Shown: positions 1 to 8,651, numbered from the stretch's first letter. The stretch is DNA of 64,000 nt from Gammaproteobacteria bacterium (GCA_018661465.1 JABJIC010000022.1:1-64000), one strand, 5' to 3'. The notes: generated from the letters alone by a model not told the origin. Numbers and translations are program-made.

Positions 1-925
1 AGGCGGTAGCGCCTACCAGTACCGAGACATTTTCCAGCAGGCTCAGATCGACTTCGCCGTTAATTACGTCTACTGCCGAGACAGCACGATAGGCGGAAGG
101 ATCGCTGGCGTAGGAAATTCGCATATTACCGTCGCTATCCAACGGTATGTCCAGACCAGGATAGGCGGTTAATTGGAGTATGTACGCGGGGTCCAGCAGT
201 GAACTGCCTGGCTGTATCGATGCCTGCCAGGGCTGAATATTGCTGGCTTGCAGGAAGGCAGTCAGGGCCAGGGATGGGTAAGCAGCTCCGTCGACACAGA
301 TCACTGCTGGCGCCGTTCGAATGGCGCCGTCTCCATCTATAATTGGTGTTATATGTCCCTTGGGAATGGAGGCAAAACCACTGTGTGGCGCCTGAAAACT
401 GTTGGTATTGGGAATTTGTATCGCCTCTCCTACTGTGTTGCAAACTAGCCCGCCGATGGGATGCGTCATAAGTCCGGTACGGAGAGACGACTGTGGGGTC
501 AGTATCGGCACCTGCGCAATCACAGCGCCTCGTGCATTTTGCAGAGCAGCCAATAAGGCAGCATCGCCTGGCTTGGCTTCGGGATAATTGATATCGTGTA
601 GTTGTGACTGGGCGCCCGCATCATCGATGGCATTTACCAGCAATGCCAGTTGCGGCCGCGTCCAGGGCCAGGGGCCTATCTCGGCAAGGCTTTTTTCATC
701 AATGCTTACTATTGTGATGCGCTGTTCGAGGGTGGTGTCGGGAGAGAGTGTCCAGCCTAATCCTCCCAGTCGCTCTTCCATTATCTGCAGACTCGGCCCC
801 AGAGCCAAAAGCAGCACCATACTGATAGCGCCTGCCGCTGCCAGCACCAACACACGGGCCACTGCCGGGCCTAACTGCAGAATGGCGCTTAATGGATTGG
901 GCGGAAGGAGTCGTTGCAGGTTCAT
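1..925 (-). CDS. CHASE2-domain sensor protein, N-terminal part (runs off the window)
   Basis: An open frame of 308 codons runs from an ATG at 925 to the window edge without a stop. After a short cytoplasmic start there is one hydrophobic segment (about residues 20-42), then a periplasmic region with the CHASE2-like features ITIVSIDEKSLAEIGPWPW and the later stretch PIIDGDGAIRTAPAVICVDG. CHASE2 domains are extracellular sensors usually followed by transmembrane helices and a cytoplasmic adenylate/guanylate cyclase, kinase or GGDEF domain. That output part lies outside the window, so the activity cannot be decided. The start lies 1 nt after the stop of the FecR-domain gene, so the two are almost certainly co-transcribed and translationally coupled. 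FecR plus CHASE2-cyclase pairs are, to my knowledge, recurrent in Proteobacteria. The family call is fairly firm and the output domain is unknown. Confidence 0.75.
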   Translation of the reverse strand, partial: MNLQRLLPPNPLSAILQLGPAVARVLVLAAAGAISMVLLLALGPSLQIMEERLGGLGWTLSPDTTLEQRITIVSIDEKSLAEIGPWPWTRPQLALLVNAIDDAGAQSQLHDINYPEAKPGDAALLAALQNARGAVIAQVPILTPQSSLRTGLMTHPIGGLVCNTVGEAIQIPNTNSFQAPHSGFASIPKGHITPIIDGDGAIRTAPAVICVDGAAYPSLALTAFLQASNIQPWQASIQPGSSLLDPAYILQLTAYPGLDIPLDSDGNMRISYASDPSAYRAVSAVDVINGEVDLSLLENVSVLVGATA

Positions 926-926
926 G

Positions 927-2366
927 TTACTGGCTATCCCAAAGCGTGAGGCCCTGAATGCCCCCGTCCTGTAGCTGACGCTCGAAGAAATAACCGGCTT
1001 CCTGCCCGTCCAGGCTTACAGCCCCGGCAATGCGCTGAGTATCGGTGCTACTATGAAAATAGCCGCCATCAAACAGCCTGCCTGTTGCGAAAAAATCCAC
1101 CGGGCCGGTAGCACTGTGATTCAAATTAAGTTCGGTGGCGAAGCTATTCTCCAGAAAATCGATGCCGAGACTGCCGCCGCTGACCTCCATAGCGACAACA
1201 CCAGTAGATGAATTATAAAAAGCCTGGGCAGAGTTGAGGGAAAAACTCACGACCTCCAGCCCCTTATCCAGACGCTTGCTTCCATTCTCGGTGCGGAAAA
1301 GCCCATAAGCCAAATTTCCAACCGTGATCTCACGGCCGTCGCTAGCCTCGGCACGGCTAAGGCTCACCCGATCCTGTTCGTTGAGCCCTGCTACTGCGTA
1401 GCGCCCCCACACAAGCTGCCTGTCACTAAGGTCAACAAGCTGCAGAGGTGTCTCGGGTGTGAAGTCAGGTTCTGGCTCGGGCGCTACGATTGTTACTGAT
1501 TGTTGCAAATCCGTTGCGGCATCGGCGACCTTGATTGCAGCCACTTCCTCGACAAAAACATCACGACTTGCAGCATTATTTTCTGTAACCGTTTCGTCAG
1601 CCCGGCTAATGGCCTGCTGGACTTCAGCTCGCAAGGTATCGGAGTCACGAATTTCTTCTGAGGCTAGCAGGCGAGGCAGAGGCGTACTGCCGTCCAGCTC
1701 AATAACTTGCAGGGAAGTACCGGTTAATTCCACTGCATTAACATCGCAGGGCCCGAAGGCGTCGAAACTACACTCGGCTGAAAAAGGCGCAAGCACGATG
1801 GTGCCTTCATTTACCAGAGCCCTGGTTGTATTGTCGGTAGCACTGACCACGAAATCTGTGCCTCGAACCCCAATGGCCGCGATGGGTGTATTGAGGCGAA
1901 AGCGTTGCCGGGCTGCCTTGGCCGCCTCACCGGAGATGGAGCGGGTAATACCGAAAACCAGGTTGAACTTTACTTCGGAGAGCTGCGGCTTTTCGGGATT
2001 GTAATCGTAACTTAATATCTCCAACTCGCTGTCCGGCCGAACGCTCATCAAGGCTTTATCCACAAAGTGGATATGTACAGTGCCATTGGCTGCGGTAGTG
2101 ATCTTGTCGCTCACCTTGATCGATGAGCCAGGTTTTACTAGCTGGCGGGGCTGATCCGGTGACTCTACATAGGCCTTGCCCCATACCGAGCTCACTGTTC
2201 CTACCAATACCGATGATTGCTGATTCTCGACCGGCTTACCTGCTTCGTTGTTCAGGGGTTCGACCGCGGAGGCCATTGGAGCAGACAGGGCGAATAGCAC
2301 GGCGAAGCCAAGCGCCGAACAAGTCCTAATGAAATTCTGCAATCTGACGAATAATTGTGTTGTCAT
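927..2366 (-). CDS. FecR-domain periplasmic protein
   Basis: This encodes a 479-residue exported protein. Residues 1-35 form a signal peptide (charged start, hydrophobic LGFAVLFALSAPMASA). A FecR domain follows at about residues 55-195: VGTVSSVWGKAYVES, then GSSIKVSDKITTAANG, HIHFVDKALMSVRPDSELEI, and the conserved RFRLNTPIAAIGVRGTDF. FecR domains are beta-rich periplasmic modules that pass signals to inner-membrane partners. The rest of the protein has no motif I recognise. The likely partner is the CHASE2 protein starting 1 nt downstream, so FecR and CHASE2 may form a periplasmic sensing pair. The protein is longer than classical FecR (about 320 residues) and no sigma factor gene is adjacent, so an iron-uptake role should not be assumed. 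The promoter probably lies in 2367-2582, shared with the divergent Crp-like gene. Confidence 0.8.
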   Translation of the reverse strand: MTTQLFVRLQNFIRTCSALGFAVLFALSAPMASAVEPLNNEAGKPVENQQSSVLVGTVSSVWGKAYVESPDQPRQLVKPGSSIKVSDKITTAANGTVHIHFVDKALMSVRPDSELEILSYDYNPEKPQLSEVKFNLVFGITRSISGEAAKAARQRFRLNTPIAAIGVRGTDFVVSATDNTTRALVNEGTIVLAPFSAECSFDAFGPCDVNAVELTGTSLQVIELDGSTPLPRLLASEEIRDSDTLRAEVQQAISRADETVTENNAASRDVFVEEVAAIKVADAATDLQQSVTIVAPEPEPDFTPETPLQLVDLSDRQLVWGRYAVAGLNEQDRVSLSRAEASDGREITVGNLAYGLFRTENGSKRLDKGLEVVSFSLNSAQAFYNSSTGVVAMEVSGGSLGIDFLENSFATELNLNHSATGPVDFFATGRLFDGGYFHSSTDTQRIAGAVSLDGQEAGYFFERQLQDGGIQGLTLWDSQ

Positions 2367-2428
2367 AGTCGTTAATAAAGCCCATCTTCAAGTAGATGCC
2401 ACGATACCTCAGAGCAACAGAGGAGAGA

Positions 2429-2442
2429 GTGACTGAAATCAC
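2429..2442. promoter_or_regulatory. CRP/FNR-type operator candidate
   Basis: GTGACTGAAATCAC is a perfect GTGA-N6-TCAC palindrome, and the flanking A on each side matches the CRP consensus TGTGA-N6-TCACA at 9 of 10 positions. It lies between the divergent FecR gene and the Crp-like regulator gene. The regulator's recognition helix (SRETVTR) keeps the Arg, Glu and Arg that read TGTGA in CRP. Autoregulation and control of the FecR operon are inferred. Confidence 0.55.
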
Positions 2443-2582
2443 ATGAGACCGGGATAGCCCATGTGTATACTCCCATATAATCTCATTTACTAATGTAATT
2501 CAAGCACTTATAATGCCGAACCGTCCCCGATGAGAGTTGTCTCTACTATAATGACAGGGCTAAAAGACATGGCTAAGAGTTC

Positions 2583-3284
2583 ATGGTGGTAACCCCCAAA
2601 CTATTAAGTTCTTTCACAATTCTCAAACCTCTGCCTGAAGCCGTTCTGAGTCAACTTGCGCAACATTCTTCTCTGCGCAAGTTTGCGCGGCGAGGCGTGG
2701 TGTTGAAGGCGGGAGAAAAAGAAGACCACATCTGCTTCCTGTTTGAGGGGCGACTACAGGGGGTAGACTTCACCATCGATGGCCGCGAAGTAGGCCTGTA
2801 TTTTGTAGAACCCGGTGAGTTCTGCGGCGAACTAGGCCTGTTTGATCACGGGCCTCAACCCGAGTACGTAATTGCCCTGACTACAGCTGTTGTTGTCTGT
2901 GTGCCAATGACCAATCTGCGAGAGATAATGCTCACAGCTCCCAGCGTGGTTAATGGGCTGGGTTTGAAGCTTGCTGCCAGGGTGCGACAGATGACGTTTC
3001 AGCGCTCGCTACTGGCGCTGCCAAATATTGCACAGCGAGTTTGCTGTCAGCTGTGGATGCTGGTGCCGGATAAAGACAAGAATGCCCAGGCTGGCACAAA
3101 AATTAGTAACCCACCCACCCACATGGAAATCGCAATCATGCTGAATGTGAGCCGGGAAACCGTGACCCGGGTGTTTCAGACTTTACAAAATCGGCAGATA
3201 GTTAAACGTGATGGATCAGCGAGTTTGTTGCTTAAGGACCCACAGAGCCTGAAAAGCCTTGCTGAAGGTAAAGAGGAATTGTAG
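2583..3284 (+). CDS. Crp/Fnr-family transcriptional regulator
   Basis: A 233-residue regulator. The N-terminal cyclic-nucleotide-binding-like beta barrel spans about residues 12-130 (VVLKAGEKEDHICFLFEGRL; GELGLFDHG). A long dimerisation helix follows, then a winged helix-turn-helix at about 175-220 with HMEIAIMLNVSRETVTRVFQ. The recognition helix keeps the RETVxR residues of CRP, predicting TGTGA half-sites, and such a palindrome lies about 140 bp upstream. In the ligand pocket the CRP sequence GQERSAW is replaced by GPQPEYV, so the Arg-Ser that grips the cAMP phosphate is missing. The protein therefore probably senses something else or is ligand-independent. No FNR-type cysteine cluster is present. 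It is a good candidate regulator of the type I secretion operon that starts about 250 bp downstream. The start has only a weak Shine-Dalgarno. Confidence 0.88.
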   Translation: MVVTPKLLSSFTILKPLPEAVLSQLAQHSSLRKFARRGVVLKAGEKEDHICFLFEGRLQGVDFTIDGREVGLYFVEPGEFCGELGLFDHGPQPEYVIALTTAVVVCVPMTNLREIMLTAPSVVNGLGLKLAARVRQMTFQRSLLALPNIAQRVCCQLWMLVPDKDKNAQAGTKISNPPTHMEIAIMLNVSRETVTRVFQTLQNRQIVKRDGSASLLLKDPQSLKSLAEGKEEL

Positions 3285-3540
3285 AGCAATTTCCATTTGA
3301 ACTGGCACTGGTACTGGGCAAGCTAAATAGCGTTCGGCTTCTACTTCGAATCGAAAAAAAACGAGGAGGGCTTAGTGGGCGGGGTTGAAAACTCACAGCG
3401 CTGCCCTCATTTAAACGCAGCAAGGCAATATATAAAAAGTAAAATTAGAATACATACTTGAACTTCATGACTAACTATTAACCAAGCGATTGACGCCAGT
3501 TGCATATTGCGCCGGCTTCTTGCTTCAAGAAAAAGCACCA

Positions 3541-5259
3541 ATGACAACAACAAAGAACAATTCCAGCAAGACACAATATCCAGAACTAGCTGCCGCCCTA
3601 AAAGATGTAAAACACTATTTCATCTATACTGGCCTGTGCAGCGCGGCAATTAATGTGCTGATGCTGGTACCGATTATATACATGCTGCAGGTGTATAGCA
3701 GCGTAGTTGCCAGTGGTAGCCTGTCGACTCTGGCCATGCTCACCTTATTAATGGTGGCCTTGCTAATGGCCATGGGAGGGTTCGAATGGGTGCGCGCGAT
3801 GATTCTGGTGAGTGCCAGTAATCGCATCGAGAAGAATCTGCGCCAGCGGGTATCGGAGTCTGCATTCAGGGCTTCCCTTTTATCCGGCGGTACCACCTCG
3901 CAACCACTGAGTGACCTGGCCAGCCTACGCCAGTTTCTTACTGGCAATGGGGTGTTTGCGTTCTTCGATGCGCCCTGGTTTCCCGTCTATGTTGCAATCA
4001 TGTTCGTATTTCATCCCCTGTTCGGCTATGCCGCGATATTCTCCGGTATCGTCATGGTGGTATTTGCCTATATCAATGAGAAGTCCACCAGCGCCCGCCT
4101 GCAAGAGGCCAATGCGTTGGCCAATCGGGCCTCAGGTCAACTTAACGGTAGCCTGCGTAACGCCGAAGTGATTGCCGCCATGGGCATGGCAGATGCTATC
4201 CGCGGCCGACAGGATCTGCTCTCGGATCAGGTGCTTTCCCTACAGGCGGACGCCAGCCGTCGAGCAGGAGTGATCGGCAATATCTCCAAGTCGTTCCGCG
4301 TTATTATGCAGTCCCTGTTATTAGGCCTTGGCGCCCTGCTGGCACTGCGGCAGGAAATCTCCCCCGGCATGATGATAGCCGGTTCCTTATTACTTGGCCG
4401 GGCGCTGGCTCCGATTGATATTTTGGTGGCAACCTGGAAGCCATTCACACTGGCGCGAGCGCAATATGCGCGACTCGGCCAATTGCTGCTGCAGGCGCCG
4501 GCCGCAGCTGAAACCATGCCCCTGCCAGACCCAAAAGGTAATTTAAGTGCCGAGCAAATCGTGGTCATACCGCCGGGTGCGAGAGTGCCTGCGGTCAAAG
4601 GAGTTTCGCTGCAATTAACTGCAGGCGAGGCGATTGGCATTGTCGGGCCCAGCGCATCGGGCAAGTCCACTCTGGCCAGAGCGCTATTGGGTATTTGGCC
4701 CACCTATAGTGGCAAGGTGCGTCTGGACGGCGCCGACATCGGAACCTGGGACCGCACTCGACTAGGCCCCTTTATCGGCTATTTGCCACAGGATATCGAA
4801 TTATTCGATGGCTCTATTTCGGACAACATATGCCGCTTTGGTAACGAGGATTCCGAGAAGATTGTGGAGGCGGCCAGGATGGCCGGCGTGCACGAATTAA
4901 TCCTGAATCTGCCACAGGGCTATGACACCATCATCGGCGGAGCCGGAGGTGTATTGTCCGGCGGCCAGCGACAACGAATCGGTCTTGCCCGGGCGGTTTA
5001 TGGCAATCCTCGCTTGCTGGTTCTGGATGAGCCAAACTCAAATCTTGACGATCAGGGCGAGAAGGAACTGGTAGAAGCGATTGAACGGGTCAAAGCCCAG
5101 GGCTCTACAGTTATCATTATCACCCATCGAAAAATGGTGCTGAATAGCGTCGATAAAATTCTGATTATGAAAGACGGACTGGCCCTGGGTTATGGGCCGA
5201 AGGACGAGGTACTGGCCAGCTTGGCGGCTCCCGCCGTCCCACGCTCAGTTGCCGGCTAG
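3541..5259 (+). CDS. Type I secretion ABC transporter/permease (PrtD/AprD-like)
   Basis: A 572-residue inner-membrane exporter half-transporter. The N-terminal transmembrane domain (about residues 30-320) has several hydrophobic helices. The nucleotide-binding domain (about 340-560) has Walker A GPSASGKST, signature LSGGQRQRIGLARAV and Walker B LLVLDEPNSNLD. There is no N-terminal C39 peptidase domain, so it belongs to the PrtD/AprD branch that exports proteases, lipases and RTX-type proteins with an uncleaved C-terminal signal. A TTG at 3490 would add 17 residues. I prefer the ATG at 3541, preceded by an A/G-rich stretch. It works with the adaptor and TolC-like genes downstream to span both membranes. 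No substrate gene lies on the 3' side, so the cargo must be encoded elsewhere. Confidence 0.92.
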   Translation: MTTTKNNSSKTQYPELAAALKDVKHYFIYTGLCSAAINVLMLVPIIYMLQVYSSVVASGSLSTLAMLTLLMVALLMAMGGFEWVRAMILVSASNRIEKNLRQRVSESAFRASLLSGGTTSQPLSDLASLRQFLTGNGVFAFFDAPWFPVYVAIMFVFHPLFGYAAIFSGIVMVVFAYINEKSTSARLQEANALANRASGQLNGSLRNAEVIAAMGMADAIRGRQDLLSDQVLSLQADASRRAGVIGNISKSFRVIMQSLLLGLGALLALRQEISPGMMIAGSLLLGRALAPIDILVATWKPFTLARAQYARLGQLLLQAPAAAETMPLPDPKGNLSAEQIVVIPPGARVPAVKGVSLQLTAGEAIGIVGPSASGKSTLARALLGIWPTYSGKVRLDGADIGTWDRTRLGPFIGYLPQDIELFDGSISDNICRFGNEDSEKIVEAARMAGVHELILNLPQGYDTIIGGAGGVLSGGQRQRIGLARAVYGNPRLLVLDEPNSNLDDQGEKELVEAIERVKAQGSTVIIITHRKMVLNSVDKILIMKDGLALGYGPKDEVLASLAAPAVPRSVAG

Positions 5260-5370
5260 TTGCTGACTAAAAATTAAGAGCTGTATTTGAGATTCAAACC
5301 ACACTGTTAATCAAGGACAGTACTAGTCGACTCAAGACATGTAGAAACATCGCAAGATTAATGCAAGCCA

Positions 5371-5402
5371 AAGAGACAAAGAGACAAAGAGACAAAGAGA
5401 CA
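5371..5402 (+). repeat. Four tandem copies of the octamer AAGAGACA at the start of the adaptor gene
   Basis: Four exact copies of AAGAGACA end 4 nt before the GTG start at 5407 and supply its purine-rich ribosome-binding region. An ATG at 5361 opens a 17-codon frame through the repeat and stops at TGA 5412-5414, overlapping the GTG. Gain of one unit or loss of two would put this ATG in frame with the adaptor gene without any stop between. Confidence 0.9.
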
Positions 5403-5406
5403 AATC

Positions 5407-6753
5407 GTGAGTGAAAATAAAGAAATACGCGTTCTGGAAAGCGATGCTGCTGAGAAGCCTGCTAACACACTAAGTGTGGGTACCAGTATGGAGACGCCCA
5501 AGCGCGTCGGGCTGACCCTATTCTTCCTGGTGTTCGGTGTATTTGGGACATGGTCAGCTGTAGCACCGCTGGAGGGCTCGGCCGCTGCATCCGGAAGAGT
5601 CACCGTAAGATCCTATAGCTCGACAGTTCAGCATCTGGAAGGAGGCATTATCAGCGAGATCAAAGTGCAAAATGGTGACTCCGTGCGCGCCGGGGATCCC
5701 TTGCTGATAATTGATAACACCCAGTCTATGGCACAACTGGAGATTGCAAGCAGTCAATTCGTGGCCCTGAAGGCGCGAGAAGCAAGATTAATCGCCGAGC
5801 GCGATGGGCTGGATGAAGTGGTTTATCCCGACATTCCTTCTATTAGCGAAGCCGGTGTAAGACAGGAAAAGCTGGCACAAAACGGCATATTTCAGGCTCG
5901 CCGTGCCGCCAACGAACTGCGCACCGAGGTGCTGGAGCAACGCACCGAGCAACTGCGAGAGCAAGTGGCCGGACTGGAAGCACTTCGGGCGAGCAAACTG
6001 GTACTGGCCAAGTCTTATGCCGATGAATTAAGCGATACCCAGGAACTGCTGAGCCAAGGTTTCTCTGACAAGACCCGGCTTCGAGAACTTGAGCGGAATC
6101 ACGCCACCTTCGAGGCCCAGGCGGCAGATCATGCAGCGAATATCGCCGGCACGGAAGTTCAAATTGGCGAAGCCCGCTTGCAAATTTTGCAGCTGCAGCG
6201 AGATTTTCAGAACGAAGTAGTCACCCAATTAAGCGAGGTTCAGACAAACCTGAACGACACTAATGAGCGAGTGACAGCGCTGGAAGATGTGGTGAGCCGT
6301 ACGGTGGTAAGAGCACCCGAGGATGGGGTAGTGAATGGTATGCAGTTTCATACGGTTGGCGGGGTAATTGGGCCAGGTAGGCCTATTGCCGATATAGTGC
6401 CACAGAGTGAAGATTTGATTATCGAAGCCAGTGTATCCCCCGCGGACATAGACCGGGTATCGGAAGGCCAGGAAGCCATTATCCGCTTTTCTTCTTTCAG
6501 CAGTGCCGTACCAGCCATTTTTGGCACGGTGTTGAACCTTTCTGCCGACGCCTTCACCGATCAGAATACAGGCATGAGCTACTATCTAGCTCGTATCGAG
6601 GTGACGCCGGAGGGCATGGAAGAGTTGGGCGATCTGGAACTGCTGCCGGGTATGCCTGCCGAGGTGTTTATCAGTACGGGCTCTCGCACCCTATTGCAAT
6701 ATTTGCTCAAGCCATTTACCGATTCCCTGGCACGCAGCCTAAACGAAGACTAG
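5407..6753 (+). CDS. Type I secretion membrane fusion protein (HlyD/PrtE family)
   Basis: A 448-residue periplasmic adaptor. One inner-membrane anchor lies at about residues 37-57 (VGLTLFFLVFGVFGTWSAVA). It is followed by the first lipoyl/barrel half (GRVTVRSYSSTVQHLEGGII), a long coiled-coil at about 95-290 rich in Glu, Leu and Arg, and the returning half (VVRAPEDGVVNGMQFHTVGG). The C-terminal beta region ends near LLPGMPAEVFISTGSRTLLQYL. In this family the protein links the ABC transporter to the outer-membrane channel. The GTG start is set by the conserved N-terminus and by the octamer repeat just upstream. The gene follows the transporter after a 147-bp gap and is 5 nt from the TolC-like gene, so it belongs to the same operon. 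Confidence 0.92.
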   Translation: MSENKEIRVLESDAAEKPANTLSVGTSMETPKRVGLTLFFLVFGVFGTWSAVAPLEGSAAASGRVTVRSYSSTVQHLEGGIISEIKVQNGDSVRAGDPLLIIDNTQSMAQLEIASSQFVALKAREARLIAERDGLDEVVYPDIPSISEAGVRQEKLAQNGIFQARRAANELRTEVLEQRTEQLREQVAGLEALRASKLVLAKSYADELSDTQELLSQGFSDKTRLRELERNHATFEAQAADHAANIAGTEVQIGEARLQILQLQRDFQNEVVTQLSEVQTNLNDTNERVTALEDVVSRTVVRAPEDGVVNGMQFHTVGGVIGPGRPIADIVPQSEDLIIEASVSPADIDRVSEGQEAIIRFSSFSSAVPAIFGTVLNLSADAFTDQNTGMSYYLARIEVTPEGMEELGDLELLPGMPAEVFISTGSRTLLQYLLKPFTDSLARSLNED

Positions 6754-6758
6754 CGGTT

Positions 6759-8117
6759 ATGAAAAATACTTCAGTTCTGGCTGTTATTTGGCTTACCCTT
6801 ATCGGCGGATGGTCATCGGCACTGCTTGCCGCCGATGACTCCGGTAGGAGACCATCCAGTCCCATGGCCGGTTCGACTCTGGAAGATTTTTTTAGTGCCG
6901 CCATCAATTACAGTCCCCAGCTAAAGATTGCCGAGGAGAGGTTAAACATTGGTTCTGCGCGTACCAGTGCGGCCAAGGGTCAGCTGCTTCCTCAGCTAAG
7001 AGCCAATGCCAGCAGGTCTGATAACCGGCGCAATGCATTGGGCAGTCTACAGACCTTCGATGGAGAGCGTTATTCCATTACGCTAACCCAGGTATTATTT
7101 AACTGGCAGGCATTTTCTGCCCGTAAGGAAGCATCCCTAATAGAAGACCAATTCGAGGCAGAGTATTATGGAGAATTGGGATTACTGTTAACCGATGTTG
7201 CCGAGAAGTATTTTGATGTGCTGTTGGCAAATGATGCCCTGAGCTCCATTGCCACCGAGCTGGATGCGGTAAGCAATCAGTTGGATCAAATTCAAAGTAT
7301 GTATGACCGCCAACTAGCACAGGTAACCGATTTATATCAGGCTCAGGCAGGCCTTGCGGCCGTCGAGGCACAGCAACTGCAGCTGCAGACCGAGCTGGCG
7401 GTTCGACGCGAGGCCCTGCGTTCGGCCAGTGGTGTAGAGAGTGGGGAGTTATATCGATTAAGCGACGATGCCAATATTCCGCCGCTTGAAAACAGCATCA
7501 ACTATTGGGTGCAGCAGGCCGAAGACAATAATCACCAAGTTCGCGCCAGAGAATACGCCGTGGAAGCCGCCGATAAGCGCATCGACCAACGACGCGGTGC
7601 TTATATGCCGCAGGTGAACTTCATCGTTCAGCGCCAGGACTCCGATGTGGGTTTCGATAATATCCCCCAGGCCAGAACTGATAATACCTATATTGGACTG
7701 GATATAACGATTCCCCTATACGCCGGCGGCAGCAATCGTGCGGGGGTTAGAGAGGCCACCAGCCAGCTCAGAATTGCCGAAAGTGAATTACGTCAGGTGC
7801 AGCTGGAGGCTAGTGAGAGAGTGCGCTCCGCCTATTTGCAGGTGCAATCCGCAGAAACTCTTATTGCCGCGGCCCAGAAACTCGTTGAATCCACTACACT
7901 GTCGTCAACAGCGATGCAGCGAGGGTTCGAACTCGGCGCAGTTACCAGTGTAGATGTGCTTAACGCTCTACGAGACCAGTTCAGGTCCGAGCGTGACTTG
8001 CAGGCTACACGATACAACCATGTTAAGTATCTGCTTCTTCTGAAAAGAGAAACTGGGCTGCTGAGCGCCGATGACATGCTCGAAGTTGGTAGCTGGCTGG
8101 AATCGCCAGGTCTGTAA
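6759..8117 (+). CDS. TolC-family outer-membrane channel protein
   Basis: A 452-residue protein with a signal peptide (MKNTSVLAVIWLTL to about residue 24) and two outer-membrane efflux repeats. The first begins at DFFSAAINYSPQLKIAEERL and the second near NSINYWVQQAEDNNHQVRAR. Alternating heptad-like helices and a strand pair (YIGLDITIPLYAGG) are typical of TolC. It forms the outer-membrane exit duct of the type I system. The length agrees with the TolC/PrtF family. It starts 5 nt after the adaptor gene and is followed after 6 nt by an uncharacterised gene, which suggests one transcript of four genes. Confidence 0.92.
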   Translation: MKNTSVLAVIWLTLIGGWSSALLAADDSGRRPSSPMAGSTLEDFFSAAINYSPQLKIAEERLNIGSARTSAAKGQLLPQLRANASRSDNRRNALGSLQTFDGERYSITLTQVLFNWQAFSARKEASLIEDQFEAEYYGELGLLLTDVAEKYFDVLLANDALSSIATELDAVSNQLDQIQSMYDRQLAQVTDLYQAQAGLAAVEAQQLQLQTELAVRREALRSASGVESGELYRLSDDANIPPLENSINYWVQQAEDNNHQVRAREYAVEAADKRIDQRRGAYMPQVNFIVQRQDSDVGFDNIPQARTDNTYIGLDITIPLYAGGSNRAGVREATSQLRIAESELRQVQLEASERVRSAYLQVQSAETLIAAAQKLVESTTLSSTAMQRGFELGAVTSVDVLNALRDQFRSERDLQATRYNHVKYLLLLKRETGLLSADDMLEVGSWLESPGL

Positions 8118-8123
8118 GTCGCC

Positions 8124-8651
8124 ATGTTAGAACTTCGTCGACTTACCTCAGAATACATTGAAACTGAAGACCGCTTCCGCCTAACCGGTGAAGATGAAGC
8201 AGGAAATACTATCAGTCTATGGCTTACGCAGAGGTTGTCTCGAAGCTTGATCAGTTATTTACTTAGCGCAATTTCCCGCTCCTCGACCGAGGCCACGAGA
8301 AATCCCACCCAAGACGATGACGCTGGCAATCTACTTCAGGAGTTTGCTCAACAAGCTGCGACCGCTGAACTACCTTTGCAAGACGCAGTAGACAGCACAC
8401 TTAGTAACCAAGATTGGCTAGTAGAAGAGGTCGACATAAATCAGGGTGCAGAAGGCATCGTTGGGCTTGTATTCAAAAAAGAGGGTGTTGAAAGCGTAGC
8501 GATAGGTTTTGAAGCTCAGCAACTTCGGCAATGGTTGAGTATCGTCCGTAGTCAGTGGGTACAAGCACAGTGGCCCATCGACATATGGCCTAGCTGGATG
8601 GCTGAGCAAGGTGAGTCAGCAACTCAAGTCTCGAAAAACCCAGTTCACTAG
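8124..8651 (+). CDS. Uncharacterised protein encoded in the type I secretion operon
   Basis: A 175-residue acidic protein that I do not recognise. It has no signal peptide or membrane helix, so it is probably cytoplasmic. The N-terminal 50 residues (VTLEYI-like pattern: LTSEYIETEDRFRLTGEDE, then LWLTQRLSRSLISYLLSAI) look like two short strands followed by an amphipathic helix. A polar Asp/Gln/Ala linker follows, then a mixed alpha/beta tail containing several Trp residues. The gene starts 6 nt after the TolC-like gene, and its stop overlaps that of the convergent PIG-L gene in the sequence CTAG. Its position suggests an accessory or regulatory role in secretion, but there is no direct evidence. 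Coding is supported by tight spacing and ordinary codon use. Confidence 0.75.
   Translation: MLELRRLTSEYIETEDRFRLTGEDEAGNTISLWLTQRLSRSLISYLLSAISRSSTEATRNPTQDDDAGNLLQEFAQQAATAELPLQDAVDSTLSNQDWLVEEVDINQGAEGIVGLVFKKEGVESVAIGFEAQQLRQWLSIVRSQWVQAQWPIDIWPSWMAEQGESATQVSKNPVH

Noticed and set aside
588..974. A 128-codon plus-strand frame at the left edge
   Set aside because: It is antisense to the CHASE2 gene, whose frame is continuous and contains recognisable domain motifs.
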